64,000 nucleotides of DNA from Gemmatimonas aurantiaca (GTDB lineage Bacteria > Gemmatimonadota > Gemmatimonadetes > Gemmatimonadales > Gemmatimonadaceae), in contig NZ_JBBCJO010000005.1 of NCBI RefSeq assembly GCF_037190085.1, positions 984,041 to 1,048,040 on the forward strand. The letters run 5' to 3'. Shown here in pieces: positions 46,367 to 57,492 of the stretch (position 1 is the stretch's first letter; every line of letters begins with the position of its first letter). Both the position numbers and the translations under genes were made by a program. The notes below the pieces were generated by a model that saw only the letters and a program-made list of their open reading frames with translations, had not been told where the DNA came from and did no database searches.

Positions 46367-48502
46367 ATGCCTGCCAAGACTGCTGCACGACCCGCCGCGC
46401 GAAGCGCGAAGCCCATCACCGTGACACCGCGCGCCGGATTCGACTGGCGCCGGATCGCGTACCATACGCTGGTCTCGCGCGCGCTCGACGATGTCGAAGA
46501 AACCACGAATCGCAATCGCACGAGTGTGCCGCGTGAACATCTGGTGCTCTACCAGTTCTCCGCGCGCGGTCATGACATGGCGCAGGTCATCCTCGGCTCG
46601 CTGCTGCAGGGGCCGCACGACGGCGCGGGTGCGTATTACCGCTCCCGTCCGCTGCTGCTGTCGCTGGGTCTGAGCATCGCCGATGCGTTCGGCAGCCCCC
46701 TCGGCCGTGCCGGGGGGTTCAGCGATGGCCGCGATATCGGCGTCGTCTGCAACCTGGCCAGCCCCGAGCGATGCACCGTGCTGCCGATGGCCGGTGACGT
46801 GGGTTCGCAGTACACCCCCGCGGCCGGCTGGGCGCAGAGCATCCTCTATCATCGCGACACGCTGAAGGATGGCTCGTACGCCACGAGCATGAGCGTCGCC
46901 CTCGGCGGTGATGCCTCGGTGGCGACCAGTGGATTCTGGGCCGCGCTCACCATGGCGACCACGCTCAGGTTGCCGATGTTGTTCTACATCGAGGACAACA
47001 ACCTCGGCATCAGCGTGCGCGGTGACATGCAGACACCGGGCGCGGACATCGCGAAGAACCTCGCGTCCTTCGGCAATCTCTTCATCCGCAACGGCAGCGG
47101 CATCGATCCGCACGAAGCCGCAGGCCTGCTCGAGGAAGCCGTCAATCACATCCGGAGCGGCAAGGGGCCTGCCCTGGTGCGGCTCACCGTCCCCCGGCTG
47201 TCGAGTCATTCGGGTCCGGACAATCAGAAGGGTTACCGCACCGAGGACGAAATTGCGGTCGATGTGGGGCGGGACCCATTGCCACGACTGCGCGACTATC
47301 TCGTGCCCTCACTACTCAGCGAAAGCGAGTGGGCCGACCTGGAAGCCGAAGTGGCGCGCGATGTGCAAGCGGGCCTCGACGCGGCGCGAGCGCGTCCGAT
47401 GCCGGATCCGGCCACCGTGGCGCTGCATGTGTACGCCGAACCGGCCTTCGACGGACAGGCCATGGGCGGACTCACGCCAGACGAGCGCGCGGCGCTGCCT
47501 GGAACGGAAACGCCATCGGACGACGGGGAACTGCTGCGCTTCGCCGAGGCGGTGCGTCGGACCCTGCGGCGGGAACTGGCCGTGAACCCCAAAGTGGTGG
47601 TGTTCGGCGAAGACGTGGGCCGGAAGGGCGGCGTGCACCTCGTCACCGAAGGGCTGCAGAAGCAATTCGGTGCCGAGCGTGTCTTCGACACCAGTCTGAG
47701 TGAGGAAGGCATCATCGGGCGGGCGGTCGGCATGGCGGTGAGCGGACTCATGCCGGTGGCCGAGATCCAGTTCCGCAAATACGCCGATCCGGCCACGGAG
47801 CAGCTCAACAACTGCGGCACGATGCGCTGGCGCACGGCCAACCAGTTCGCGGCGCCGATCGTGGTGCGCATGCCGGGCGGTTTTGGCAAGGATGTGGGCG
47901 ACCCCTGGCATTCGCTGAGCGACGAAGTGCGGTTTGCGCACGCCTACGGCTGGCAGGTGGCAATTCCGTCCAATGCCGCCGACGCGGTAGGGTTGCTTCG
48001 CACCGCCATGCGCAGCCCCAACCCCACCATCTACTTCGAGCATCGTTCGCTGCTCATGACGGGCGACGGCAGCGCCCGGTACCCGGGGGACGACTACGTC
48101 ATTCCATTCGGCAAGGCGCGCCTGGTGCAGGCCGGCACCGACCTCACGCTGGTCTCCTGGGGAGCCATGGTGCACCGCTGCGTGGAAGCGATGGCGGGGC
48201 TGGAGGGCCGGGTGGAACTGCTCGATCTCAGGACCATCGCGCCCTGGGACCGTGAGGCCGTGCTTTCCTCGGTCAGAAAGACCGGTCGGTGCCTGATCGT
48301 GCACGAAGACAATCTGTCGGCCGGGTTTGGCGCCGAGATCGCGGGCACGCTGGCGCAGGACGCGTTCTGGTTCCTGGATGCCCCTATCGAGCGCCTGGCT
48401 CCCCGGGATATCCCGGTCCCCTATCACCCGGACCTTCTGGCGGAGGTGGTTCCCACGCCGGAGCGCATCCGGGCCTCCATCGACGCTCTGCTGGTTGCCT
48501 GA
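46367..48502 (+). CDS. fused alpha-beta E1 component of a 2-oxoacid dehydrogenase (thiamine pyrophosphate-dependent)
   Basis: 711 residues from ATG 46367. The N-terminal half is the E1 alpha-type TPP domain (LGGDASVATSGFWAALTMAT, MLFYIEDNNLGIS). The C-terminal half is the E1 beta-type transketolase domain (VVVFGEDVGRKGGVHLVTEG, RVFDTSLSEEGIIGRAVGMA, FEHRSLLMTGDG). The layout matches the branched-chain-type or pyruvate-type fused E1. Decarboxylation of a branched 2-oxoacid is the likely role, but no E2 or E3 gene lies in the window. Divergent from paaG; a strong terminator follows. Confidence 0.92.
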   Translation: MPAKTAARPAARSAKPITVTPRAGFDWRRIAYHTLVSRALDDVEETTNRNRTSVPREHLVLYQFSARGHDMAQVILGSLLQGPHDGAGAYYRSRPLLLSLGLSIADAFGSPLGRAGGFSDGRDIGVVCNLASPERCTVLPMAGDVGSQYTPAAGWAQSILYHRDTLKDGSYATSMSVALGGDASVATSGFWAALTMATTLRLPMLFYIEDNNLGISVRGDMQTPGADIAKNLASFGNLFIRNGSGIDPHEAAGLLEEAVNHIRSGKGPALVRLTVPRLSSHSGPDNQKGYRTEDEIAVDVGRDPLPRLRDYLVPSLLSESEWADLEAEVARDVQAGLDAARARPMPDPATVALHVYAEPAFDGQAMGGLTPDERAALPGTETPSDDGELLRFAEAVRRTLRRELAVNPKVVVFGEDVGRKGGVHLVTEGLQKQFGAERVFDTSLSEEGIIGRAVGMAVSGLMPVAEIQFRKYADPATEQLNNCGTMRWRTANQFAAPIVVRMPGGFGKDVGDPWHSLSDEVRFAHAYGWQVAIPSNAADAVGLLRTAMRSPNPTIYFEHRSLLMTGDGSARYPGDDYVIPFGKARLVQAGTDLTLVSWGAMVHRCVEAMAGLEGRVELLDLRTIAPWDREAVLSSVRKTGRCLIVHEDNLSAGFGAEIAGTLAQDAFWFLDAPIERLAPRDIPVPYHPDLLAEVVPTPERIRASIDALLVA

Positions 48503-48564
48503 CGCCTTTCCGAACCCTATTGGGCACTCCGGGGTATGACCGCCACCCGGGCGGGCGATTTGTG

Positions 48565-48594
48565 AACGGCCTCACCCTTGGTGGGGCCGTTTTT
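48565..48594 (+). terminator. rho-independent terminator after the E1 gene
   Basis: A 12-base-pair stem (48565-48576 with 48580-48591, one G-U pair) with a three-base loop begins AACGGCCTCACC and is followed by TTTTT ending at 48594. It lies about 60 bases after the E1 stop. Confidence 0.9.
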
Positions 48595-48758
48595 GTGCCG
48601 GATGGGTGATGTTGGGCACAATATGTCTCTCAGGTGATATATCGCACAGAAAGGCGTGGGCTTACTTTTGTCCCAGTCCATTCGTCCGGTTCGTACCTGA
48701 CGGAGGGACACGGGTAGTGTCTGGACCCGTCATAATCTGCTCATAACCAGAGGTTTCC

Positions 48759-50354
48759 ATGAAGACAAAGCTGGTCGGAATCTCGCTGCTGGCCGCTATT
48801 GCAGCGGTACCGACGGCCCATGCTCAGGGCCTTGGCGAACGTATTGAAGTCGGCGTGTTCGGGCAGTACACCAAGCTCGACGCGGACCTGCGGATGAAGC
48901 GGGACGTCTTCGGCGGCGGTGGCCGCATCGGGATGTCCATTTACAAGTGGCTTGGTGTCGAGGGCGACATCAACCTCGGCAAGACCGAAGCCACCCGCAA
49001 TCCATTCGAGAAGATCACCTATCGGCCGTTCCGGGCCCTGGGTACGCTGACGGTTCCCGTCACGTCGTCCAAGAAGACGTCGCTCATCCTTGGCGTTGGC
49101 TATCTGAACTCGGTGTTCGCGAATCGGGCCACGGCCAACGAATACGAAGACGGCTTCGCGACCCAGCTCGGCGTCAAGATCTGCGGCAGCGGCAAGTGGG
49201 GCACCCGGATCGACGGGCTGTGGGACTTCAACCCGTCGCCCAACGAACAGCCGCTCGATGGCACGTCCAGCAACGGTTCCCTGCGTGTCGGTGTGACGTA
49301 CGCGCTGCGTGGTGCCTGCGCCGGAGAGGGTGAGACGTTCGATTGGGCACTGCGTATCGACCCGGCGAGCGCCACGGTGAACCGCGGCACGGACCGTCAG
49401 TTCGCGCTCAGCGCGGCGGACGCGAAGAGCCGTCCGATCGAGCTCCGCAACGTGCAGAACCTCACCTGCTCGTCGAGCGATGCCTCGGTCGCCACGGTGG
49501 ACAACACCGGCAAGGTGACGGCGGTGAAGGCCGGTACGGCCACGATCACCTGCCGCGGCACGGTGAAGAAGCTGGATCGGACCGCGTCGTCGACCGTGAC
49601 GGTGCCGGCGCCGGATTGGAACCTGACGCTGTCGCCGAGCAGTGGCTCGACGGATGTGGGCAAGACGCTGTCGTTCACGTCGCGTGCGGTGGATGCGGAC
49701 AACGCCGATCTGGGCGCGGTGACGTGGTCGTCGGCCAACCCGTCGATCGCCTCGGTGAACAACGGCACGGTGACGTGCAACGCGGCCGGCACGACGACCA
49801 TCACGGTCTCGAAGACGGCCTACGGCACGACGAAGACGCAGCAGGCGACGGTGGAGTGCAAGGCTCTGCCCGCGGCCCGCGTGGCGTTCGACACGACGCT
49901 GTTCAGCTTCGATAAGGCGGTGGTGCTGAAGGCGGGCAACGACACGCTCAAGGTCATCGTCGACGTGATGAAGCGGAACCCGAACATCCGCATCTCGATC
50001 GAAGGCCACACCGACTGGTACGGCTCGGAGTCGTACAACAACAAGCTGGCCAAGTCGCGTGCGGAAGCGGTGTACAACCAGCTGATGAAGGTGGCCGGTG
50101 CCGACGCCGCGTCCCTCCGCGGTCGTGTGGTGTGGTCGAGCTTCGGCGAGCAGTGCATCCTGGTGCGCAACGGCGATACGGAGCAGGAACCGCCGCCGGC
50201 GCGTCGTCCGCGGGTGTCGGCCGCGAACCGTCAGGCGCAGGCGGCCAACCGCCGCGTCGAGATCTGGCAGTTGCTCGATGGACAGGGCGCCCCGACGAGC
50301 TGCCGCTCGGAAGGTGAGCGCGCGGGCCGTCGGAGCTTCGGGGATCTGAAGTAA
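48759..50354 (+). CDS. OmpA-family protein with N-terminal barrel and two Big_2-like domains
   Basis: 531 residues with a clear signal peptide (KTKLVGISLLAAIAAVPTAHAQ). Residues about 25-190 have an OmpA-like beta-barrel character (RIGMSIYKWLGVEGDINLG). Residues about 195-370 contain two Big_2-like Ig domains (VNRGTDRQFALSAADAKSR and GTATITCRGTVK; then LTLSPSSGSTDVGKTLSFTS and GTTTITVSKTAYG), each with a Cys pair suggesting disulfides. Residues about 370-500 are the OmpA peptidoglycan-binding domain: ISIEGHTDWYGSESYNNKLA and NRRVEIW, with the conserved Asp and Arg. An OmpA protein with Ig domains between barrel and anchor is unusual. RBS AGAGG lies just before the ATG. Confidence 0.88.
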   Translation: MKTKLVGISLLAAIAAVPTAHAQGLGERIEVGVFGQYTKLDADLRMKRDVFGGGGRIGMSIYKWLGVEGDINLGKTEATRNPFEKITYRPFRALGTLTVPVTSSKKTSLILGVGYLNSVFANRATANEYEDGFATQLGVKICGSGKWGTRIDGLWDFNPSPNEQPLDGTSSNGSLRVGVTYALRGACAGEGETFDWALRIDPASATVNRGTDRQFALSAADAKSRPIELRNVQNLTCSSSDASVATVDNTGKVTAVKAGTATITCRGTVKKLDRTASSTVTVPAPDWNLTLSPSSGSTDVGKTLSFTSRAVDADNADLGAVTWSSANPSIASVNNGTVTCNAAGTTTITVSKTAYGTTKTQQATVECKALPAARVAFDTTLFSFDKAVVLKAGNDTLKVIVDVMKRNPNIRISIEGHTDWYGSESYNNKLAKSRAEAVYNQLMKVAGADAASLRGRVVWSSFGEQCILVRNGDTEQEPPPARRPRVSAANRQAQAANRRVEIWQLLDGQGAPTSCRSEGERAGRRSFGDLK

Positions 50355-50370
50355 GCGATCCTGCTGACAG

Positions 50371-50410
50371 AACCGGCCCCGGAGCGTTGCTCCGGGGCCG
50401 GTTTTGTTTT
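50371..50410 (+). terminator. rho-independent terminator after the OmpA gene
   Basis: A perfect 15-base-pair GC-rich stem (50371-50385 AACCGGCCCCGGAGC, 50389-50403) with a GTT loop is followed by a T-rich run (TTGTTTT) to about 50408. One of the strongest terminators in the window. Confidence 0.93.
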
Positions 50411-50588
50411 GGGGCGGATGCGGGTCGTGTCACACAAGCGGTGGCGGTGCTTGAACTCGCCAGGGATTTATTGCTTGCGCGCGCAGGTGCGTAGTGCGGT
50501 CCTGTTGGATGAGTGCGTGCCGCGCACACACGGGCGGCTCCCGTATTGATCGGGGAGAAGGCTATCCCGATCACAATGGATCACAACG

Positions 50589-51080
50589 TCACGCAATGAA
50601 CCGGAGGTACCGATTCATGTTCGGAATCAGGTACTGCAATCCCCCGCCACTCGCCAGGACCTTTCGATCGATGATGGACCACATGTCGGCCGCAGGCCCG
50701 CAGGTCGACTCCAGTACCTCCCCTTCGGGAACCGTGACCAGGACCTCGTATCGATACAGTGTCTTGGGCAGGACTTTCGGAGACGTCCGCAGGTTTCCCG
50801 AGGAGGAAACGCCCAGTCGCTCCATGGGAATTCCGGCCCTGGTGAAGTACGAGGCCCGGTACGGTGAAACCCGCGGGTCCTTGAAACCCACGAGCTGCGT
50901 TCCCACCGGCAGAGACGGAACACTGACAGGTCGGGAGAAATCGATGCACCGTATCTCACTCAGGATCCGGTCCGGACGCGTTGGATAGTGCTGCTGCAGA
51001 AACGTGCGTGCCGTTCGGACACGACCCTGGACTTCCTGCGATTTGTGGGCCCACTGGGCAAGCCAAGTGTTCAAGTCCAT
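50589..51080 (-). CDS. orphan polymorphic-toxin-like domain protein (Ntox46/TNT-like GGGxQY motif)
   Basis: 163 residues from ATG 51080, with AGAGGCG directly upstream as ribosome binding site. It has no signal peptide. The layout IDFSRPVSVPSLPVGTQLVG, YFTRAGIPMERLGVSSSGN and GGGLQYLIP (Q149) resembles the C-terminal tip of polymorphic toxins of the type 46 group, and the GGGxQY motif recalls TNT-type NAD glycohydrolases, where the Gln is catalytic. The family name is from memory of the pattern and is uncertain. No delivery domain, PAAR/VgrG gene or immunity gene is visible. Base composition looks lower in G+C than neighbours (one line, 50881-50940, is 35 of 60). Recent transfer is plausible. 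Confidence 0.5.
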   Translation of the reverse strand: MDLNTWLAQWAHKSQEVQGRVRTARTFLQQHYPTRPDRILSEIRCIDFSRPVSVPSLPVGTQLVGFKDPRVSPYRASYFTRAGIPMERLGVSSSGNLRTSPKVLPKTLYRYEVLVTVPEGEVLESTCGPAADMWSIIDRKVLASGGGLQYLIPNMNRYLRFIA

Positions 51081-51263
51081 CGCCTCTTCCCTCTGATGAC
51101 CAGCGTACCGGAAACATGAAGGACCGCCGGAACGATCTCGTTGACAAGTAGGCGACGGGCGTGAGTGCCTGCAAGGCGACGAACGGCGGATGCCAACAGG
51201 CAGAGGCCCGGAAAGCGCGGTAAGTTCGGGCACTCCCGCCCCCCTTTCGCCCCCGTTCGAACG

Positions 51264-53538
<2,275 letters not shown>

Positions 53539-53549
<11 letters not shown>

Positions 53550-53592
53550 GCCTGCGCCAAGCGTGCGTTGAGCGTGCGTTGAGCGTGCACCG
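53539..53592. repeat. 11-base tandem repeats spanning the kinase stop codon
   Basis: GCGTGCGTTGAG occurs at 53539-53550, 53561-53572 and 53572-53583, in phase with an 11-base period (the slot after the first copy is degenerate). The kinase TGA is inside the first copy. Copy-number change here would not alter the kinase reading frame before the stop. Confidence 0.7.
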
Positions 53593-53678
53593 GGAAGTGG
53601 CCGATCCCGATGTCGGTCCGGGCGTCGTTCGATGCGCCACCCCGAGGAGTTCCCGATGCCGTCCGCTATCTTTTCATC

Positions 53679-54461
53679 ATGACTCTCTCCCCCTCCCCCA
53701 CCAACTCCGCGGACGGTTACGTCCGCACCGACCTCGCCAACGGCATCGGGCGCATCGAGTTCTTCCACCCCAAGAGCAACTCCCTTCCGGGTGTGCTGCT
53801 GCGTGAACTCGCCGCCACGGTCACCCGGGTGAGCCAGGACCCCGCCGTGCGCGTGATCGTGCTGCAAAGCGGCGGCACCGGCCCCTTCTGCGCGGGTGCA
53901 TCGTTCGACGAACTCGCCTCGCTGTCGGAACCCGCACAGGGACAGCAGTTCTTCAGCGGCTTCGCGGGCGTGATCCTCGCCATGATCCGCGCGCCGCAGT
54001 TCGTCATCACACGCGTGCACGGCAAGGCCGCGGGCGGCGCGGTGGGCCTCATCTCGGCGTCCGACTTCAGCATGGCCGTGCGTACGGCGTCGGCCAAACT
54101 GAGTGAACTGGCCGTGGGCATCGGTCCCTTCGTGGTGGGGCCGGTGATCGAGAAGAAGCTCGGACTCGCGTCGTTCAGCCAGATGGCGGTGGACGCCGAC
54201 TGGCGCGATGCCGCCTGGTGTGAACGTCGCGGGCTCTATGCCCGTCTCTACGACGATGTCGCGGCGCTCGATGCAGGAGTGGATCAGCTCGCGGCCACAC
54301 TCGCACGCTCCAATCCCGATGCCATGGCGCAGATGAAGCAGGTGTTCTGGGCCGGCACGGAACAATGGGATGCGATGCTCGCCGAACGCGCGCACATGAG
54401 TGGCACCCTCGCGCTCTCACCGTTCACCCGGCAGGCCATCGCGGCCTTCAAGGGCAAGTGA
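53679..54461 (+). CDS. enoyl-CoA hydratase/isomerase family protein
   Basis: 260 residues from ATG 53679. Crotonase fold: FFHPKSNSLPGVLLREL, GPFCAGASFDEL (oxyanion hole), ITRVHGKAAGGAVGLISASD and LSELAVGIGPFVVGP. The typical second catalytic Glu position is replaced by the SELAVGIGPF pattern, so the exact reaction is uncertain. Its stop overlaps the next ATG (TGATG), coupling it to the alpha/beta hydrolase. Not part of the paa cluster, which has its own crotonase. Confidence 0.9.
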   Translation: MTLSPSPTNSADGYVRTDLANGIGRIEFFHPKSNSLPGVLLRELAATVTRVSQDPAVRVIVLQSGGTGPFCAGASFDELASLSEPAQGQQFFSGFAGVILAMIRAPQFVITRVHGKAAGGAVGLISASDFSMAVRTASAKLSELAVGIGPFVVGPVIEKKLGLASFSQMAVDADWRDAAWCERRGLYARLYDDVAALDAGVDQLAATLARSNPDAMAQMKQVFWAGTEQWDAMLAERAHMSGTLALSPFTRQAIAAFKGK

Positions 54462-55177
54462 TGGCGCGGCCCTCGGTGCTGGTGGTGCACGGGGCCCTGG
54501 GCAGTGCGCAGCAGATGCAGCCCCTGGTGGACGCTCTGATGGCCTCGGGTCGGTTCACGTCGGCCCGCGCCATCGAGCTGCCGGGACATGGACACACGCC
54601 GCTCGATGAAGGGAAATCGTTCGGCATGGACACATTCGCCGACACCCTCGCCGGTACCGCGGTGGCGATGCGGGAGGACACGGGACATCTGCCCGTGGTC
54701 TTCGGTTACTCCATGGGCGGATACGCGGCCATGCTGCTGGCGTCGCGTAAGGCCGGTGTGATCGGCCCACTCGTGACGCTCGGAACGATGGTGCGCTGGA
54801 CGCCGGCCATCGCCGAGCAGGCGGCGGCGCGGCTCGATCCGGCGGTGATTGCTGCCAAGGTACCGGCTTTCGCCGACACACTGGCAGCGCGTCACGAGGG
54901 AGCTGGCGGCTGGGAGCGCATGATGCAGCGCACGGCGACACTCCTGCGCGAGTTGGGCGATGCGCCGCCTCTCACGCACGCGGCATTTGGTACGATTCGG
55001 AGCCCTGTCCACCTGCTTGTCGGCGAGAAGGACGACAGCGTGACGCTGGGTGATTGCGAAGAGGTGGCGGCACTGATGCCCAACGCCCGCGCGTCACTGC
55101 TGCCTGGGGTTCCGCATCCCATCGAGCGGGTGCCCCTCGCGTCCATCGTGGATCTGGTCACCGAACTGGCGCACTGA
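54461..55177 (+). CDS. alpha/beta-fold hydrolase
   Basis: 238 residues. The motif VLVVHGALGSAQQMQPLVDAL at the start, GYSMGGYAAMLLASR (nucleophile Ser), LVGEKDDSVT (Asp) and LPGVPHPIERV (His) give the canonical triad. ATG 54461 overlaps the crotonase stop by one base. The pair suggests hydrolysis of a CoA thioester or ring product made by the crotonase; that is inferred. Confidence 0.9.
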   Translation: MARPSVLVVHGALGSAQQMQPLVDALMASGRFTSARAIELPGHGHTPLDEGKSFGMDTFADTLAGTAVAMREDTGHLPVVFGYSMGGYAAMLLASRKAGVIGPLVTLGTMVRWTPAIAEQAAARLDPAVIAAKVPAFADTLAARHEGAGGWERMMQRTATLLRELGDAPPLTHAAFGTIRSPVHLLVGEKDDSVTLGDCEEVAALMPNARASLLPGVPHPIERVPLASIVDLVTELAH

Positions 55178-55202
55178 ACGCGCGGCGATGCGCAGACCGT
55201 GG

Positions 55203-56228
55203 CTACTGTCCCGGTTTGCGCACGCTCCGCAGTGTCTGAACCGCCACGTGCGAAGGATCGGTGGGAATCGTGCTCGCATACGCCACATCGATGATGCGGT
55301 TGCCGGCACCGAAGTGGCCCACTTCCTTGCGCAGGATATGCGTGGAGTTGTCCGGGGTCCATGACCGCGGGGTACGATGCCGCGCCAGCGTGCGCCAGGA
55401 GGTGGGGAAGTTCCAGTCGCCGACGAATACGAAATCGCGGGAGTTCGCGATGTAGGCGATGCCATGATCGGCAATCACCAGATCGAACCACGAGAGATAG
55501 TAGTCGACGCGCTCCTGGGTCATCTCCTGGAAGCTCTCGATGTTCATGACGACATCGAATCGCGCCGTCCCGAGGTGAGCAAGCTCCCAGGTCGGAATGA
55601 AGTACACATCGTAACTGCCGGGCTGGTATTCGTCGCCCCGCGCGAAGCTGCCGAATGTGAGTTCGGGAAATGCACCCCGGAGATACGCTTCGGCCGACAC
55701 CAGGGAGATCGGCACCGCATCGAGCATCACGTATTCGATCTTGCCGGGAAAGAGACGCAGCAACATCTCTGGCACGCGGCCCCACCCGCCGCCGATCTCG
55801 ACGATGCGGAACTTCGATCCGCTCGTGTCGCCCATGAAGGCCGTCAGTTCGAGCACGTCCATCACGCTGTACAGATCGGCGACCAGCCAGTTGTGCTGAT
55901 AGATGTGATCGATGAAGTCGCCGTCGACGAGGCCGAGATGATCGATGGCCTTCAGATACCGGATCAGCTGAGCGATGAAGTCGCCCTGCCCCGTGACGGT
56001 GCGCGCTTCTTCCGGCGTGGAGCGGACGGGCAGGCGTCCCCAACCGACCCAGGCATGCACCATATCGCCCAACGTATGCAGATGCCCCGTCTGGAACGAC
56101 CATTGTGGTCCCGGGCCCGTCAAGCCGGCAACGGCCGCCTGCGGTTCGAGATGATCGAGCAGGGCACGATCGAGAGGCTGATCCCAGCGCGACTCGGTCC
56201 AGCGGGGCAGCAAGGAGATGAGGCTCAT
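55203..56228 (-). CDS. putative sugar O-methyltransferase family protein
   Basis: 341 residues from ATG 56228. FRIVEIGGGWGRVPEMLLRLFPG is the SAM-binding GxGxG-type motif, followed by YVMLDAVPISLVSAEAYL. FDVVMNIESFQEMTQERVDYYLSW and IAYIANSRDFVFVGDWNFP resemble the putative sugar O-methyltransferase family that occurs in cell-surface glycan loci. The N-terminal 120 residues are extra helices without clear function. No glycosyltransferase is adjacent, so the acceptor is unknown. The longer upstream frame to 56675 is not used. Confidence 0.82.
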   Translation of the reverse strand: MSLISLLPRWTESRWDQPLDRALLDHLEPQAAVAGLTGPGPQWSFQTGHLHTLGDMVHAWVGWGRLPVRSTPEEARTVTGQGDFIAQLIRYLKAIDHLGLVDGDFIDHIYQHNWLVADLYSVMDVLELTAFMGDTSGSKFRIVEIGGGWGRVPEMLLRLFPGKIEYVMLDAVPISLVSAEAYLRGAFPELTFGSFARGDEYQPGSYDVYFIPTWELAHLGTARFDVVMNIESFQEMTQERVDYYLSWFDLVIADHGIAYIANSRDFVFVGDWNFPTSWRTLARHRTPRSWTPDNSTHILRKEVGHFGAGNRIIDVAYASTIPTDPSHVAVQTLRSVRKPGQ

Positions 56229-56409
56229 GCGCGTAGACGAAAGGGGGCGAAAGAGGGAATTATCAGGAGGCGTCGAGCAGGACGCCAGAGGATACCCTTG
56301 AGACAATCGCCCGGCCGCGCCTTCCGACGGGCCGAGAGTGAGGTGCAATTTCCTCCGACGACGATTTCCTGCGGCCCCGAGTCGCGAATCCTCCTGCTCT
56401 GAACGTGCC

Positions 56410-57462
56410 ATGTTTGGATCCTTTCGTGTTCCCGAGCGGCTCTTTGCCATCGCGATGTGGGCGGTCTCGATCATCTTCGCCGGTTTCCTCATCGGACTGG
56501 GCGGCAAGATCGTCGCGGAATTGCCGGGCGTCGAACAGGGGCTGAGTCTTCCCGAGTTCATCGATCCCGCCAAGCTGGTGCCGCTGCATGCCACGCGGGA
56601 TTCGCTGCTGCAGGTGGAACGCAGTACGCGGGACGAGCGTGATCGCGCGTCGCAGCAGCATGCGGTGGCCCGCAACGCCTACACGTCGCAGCGCGAGAGC
56701 TTCGACGCCTGGGTCGCGACACGCCGGGCCACCACCGATCCGGCGCAGGATCCGGAAGTCCTGAGCCGCACACGCGCGCTCGACACGCTCAAGTCGACCG
56801 AGCGTGAAGCCGAGGCGCGGGTCGAGAAGCTGGACGAGACACTGCTGGCCATCACGCAGGCGCAGGAGGCGAATCGCGAAGCGGAGGTGGACCTCGAGAT
56901 CGCCGCGCGCGGGAGCTTCGAGCGTGCACGATTCACGCAGGAACTCAAGGTGTTCGGCATCCGTCTCGCGCTCACGTTACCATTGCTGCTGATCGCCGGA
57001 TGGCTGGTCGCGCGCAAACGCCGGAGCGAATACTGGCCGTTGCTGCGCGGGTTCGTGCTGTTTGCCGTATTCGCGTTTTTCGTGGAACTGGTGCCGTTCC
57101 TGCCCAGCTATGGCGGCTACGTGCGCTACGCCGTGGGGATCATCGCCTCTGGTGTGGCGGGTGTGTACATCATCCGCGCGATGCGCCGCTACCTCGCCCA
57201 GCGTCAACGTGTGGAGCAGCAGACCGAAGCCGAGCGACGCCGCGCCCTGCCCTACGAAGAAGCCCTCAAGCGCATCGACGCAGGGGTGTGCCCGGGATGT
57301 GAACGGCGCATTGCCACGGGCCCCAACGGCCCCGCCAACTTCTGCGTGCACTGCGGACTGCGCCTCTTCGATCAGTGTGGCGGCTGTCACACCCGCAAGA
57401 ACGCGTTCTATCCGTATTGCCCGTCATGCGGCGTGCCCGCCGGGTCGGCGGACGCCGCATGA
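56410..57462 (+). CDS. membrane protein with coiled coil and double zinc ribbon
   Basis: 350 residues from ATG 56410. A transmembrane helix near the N-terminus (LFAIAMWAVSIIFAGFLIGL), then a charged coiled-coil stretch (residues about 60-175), three further hydrophobic segments (LALTLPLLLIAGWLVA, FVLFAVFAFFVELV, YAVGIIASGVAGVYII), and a C-terminal double zinc ribbon: CPGCERRI, CVHCGLRLFDQCGGC and YPYCPSCGVP. Cys pairs are complete. A zinc-ribbon membrane protein of this sort may sense or scaffold, but no function is established. Convergent with the exported protein at 57493. Confidence 0.78.
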   Translation: MFGSFRVPERLFAIAMWAVSIIFAGFLIGLGGKIVAELPGVEQGLSLPEFIDPAKLVPLHATRDSLLQVERSTRDERDRASQQHAVARNAYTSQRESFDAWVATRRATTDPAQDPEVLSRTRALDTLKSTEREAEARVEKLDETLLAITQAQEANREAEVDLEIAARGSFERARFTQELKVFGIRLALTLPLLLIAGWLVARKRRSEYWPLLRGFVLFAVFAFFVELVPFLPSYGGYVRYAVGIIASGVAGVYIIRAMRRYLAQRQRVEQQTEAERRRALPYEEALKRIDAGVCPGCERRIATGPNGPANFCVHCGLRLFDQCGGCHTRKNAFYPYCPSCGVPAGSADAA

Positions 57463-57492
57463 CCGTGATGAACGCGCGGCCTGCCTGACCGG

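Noticed and set aside
48600..48758. Sigma-type promoter for the OmpA gene (CATAAT at 48731)
   Set aside because: No convincing -35 hexamer at the right spacing, so not listed as a promoter.
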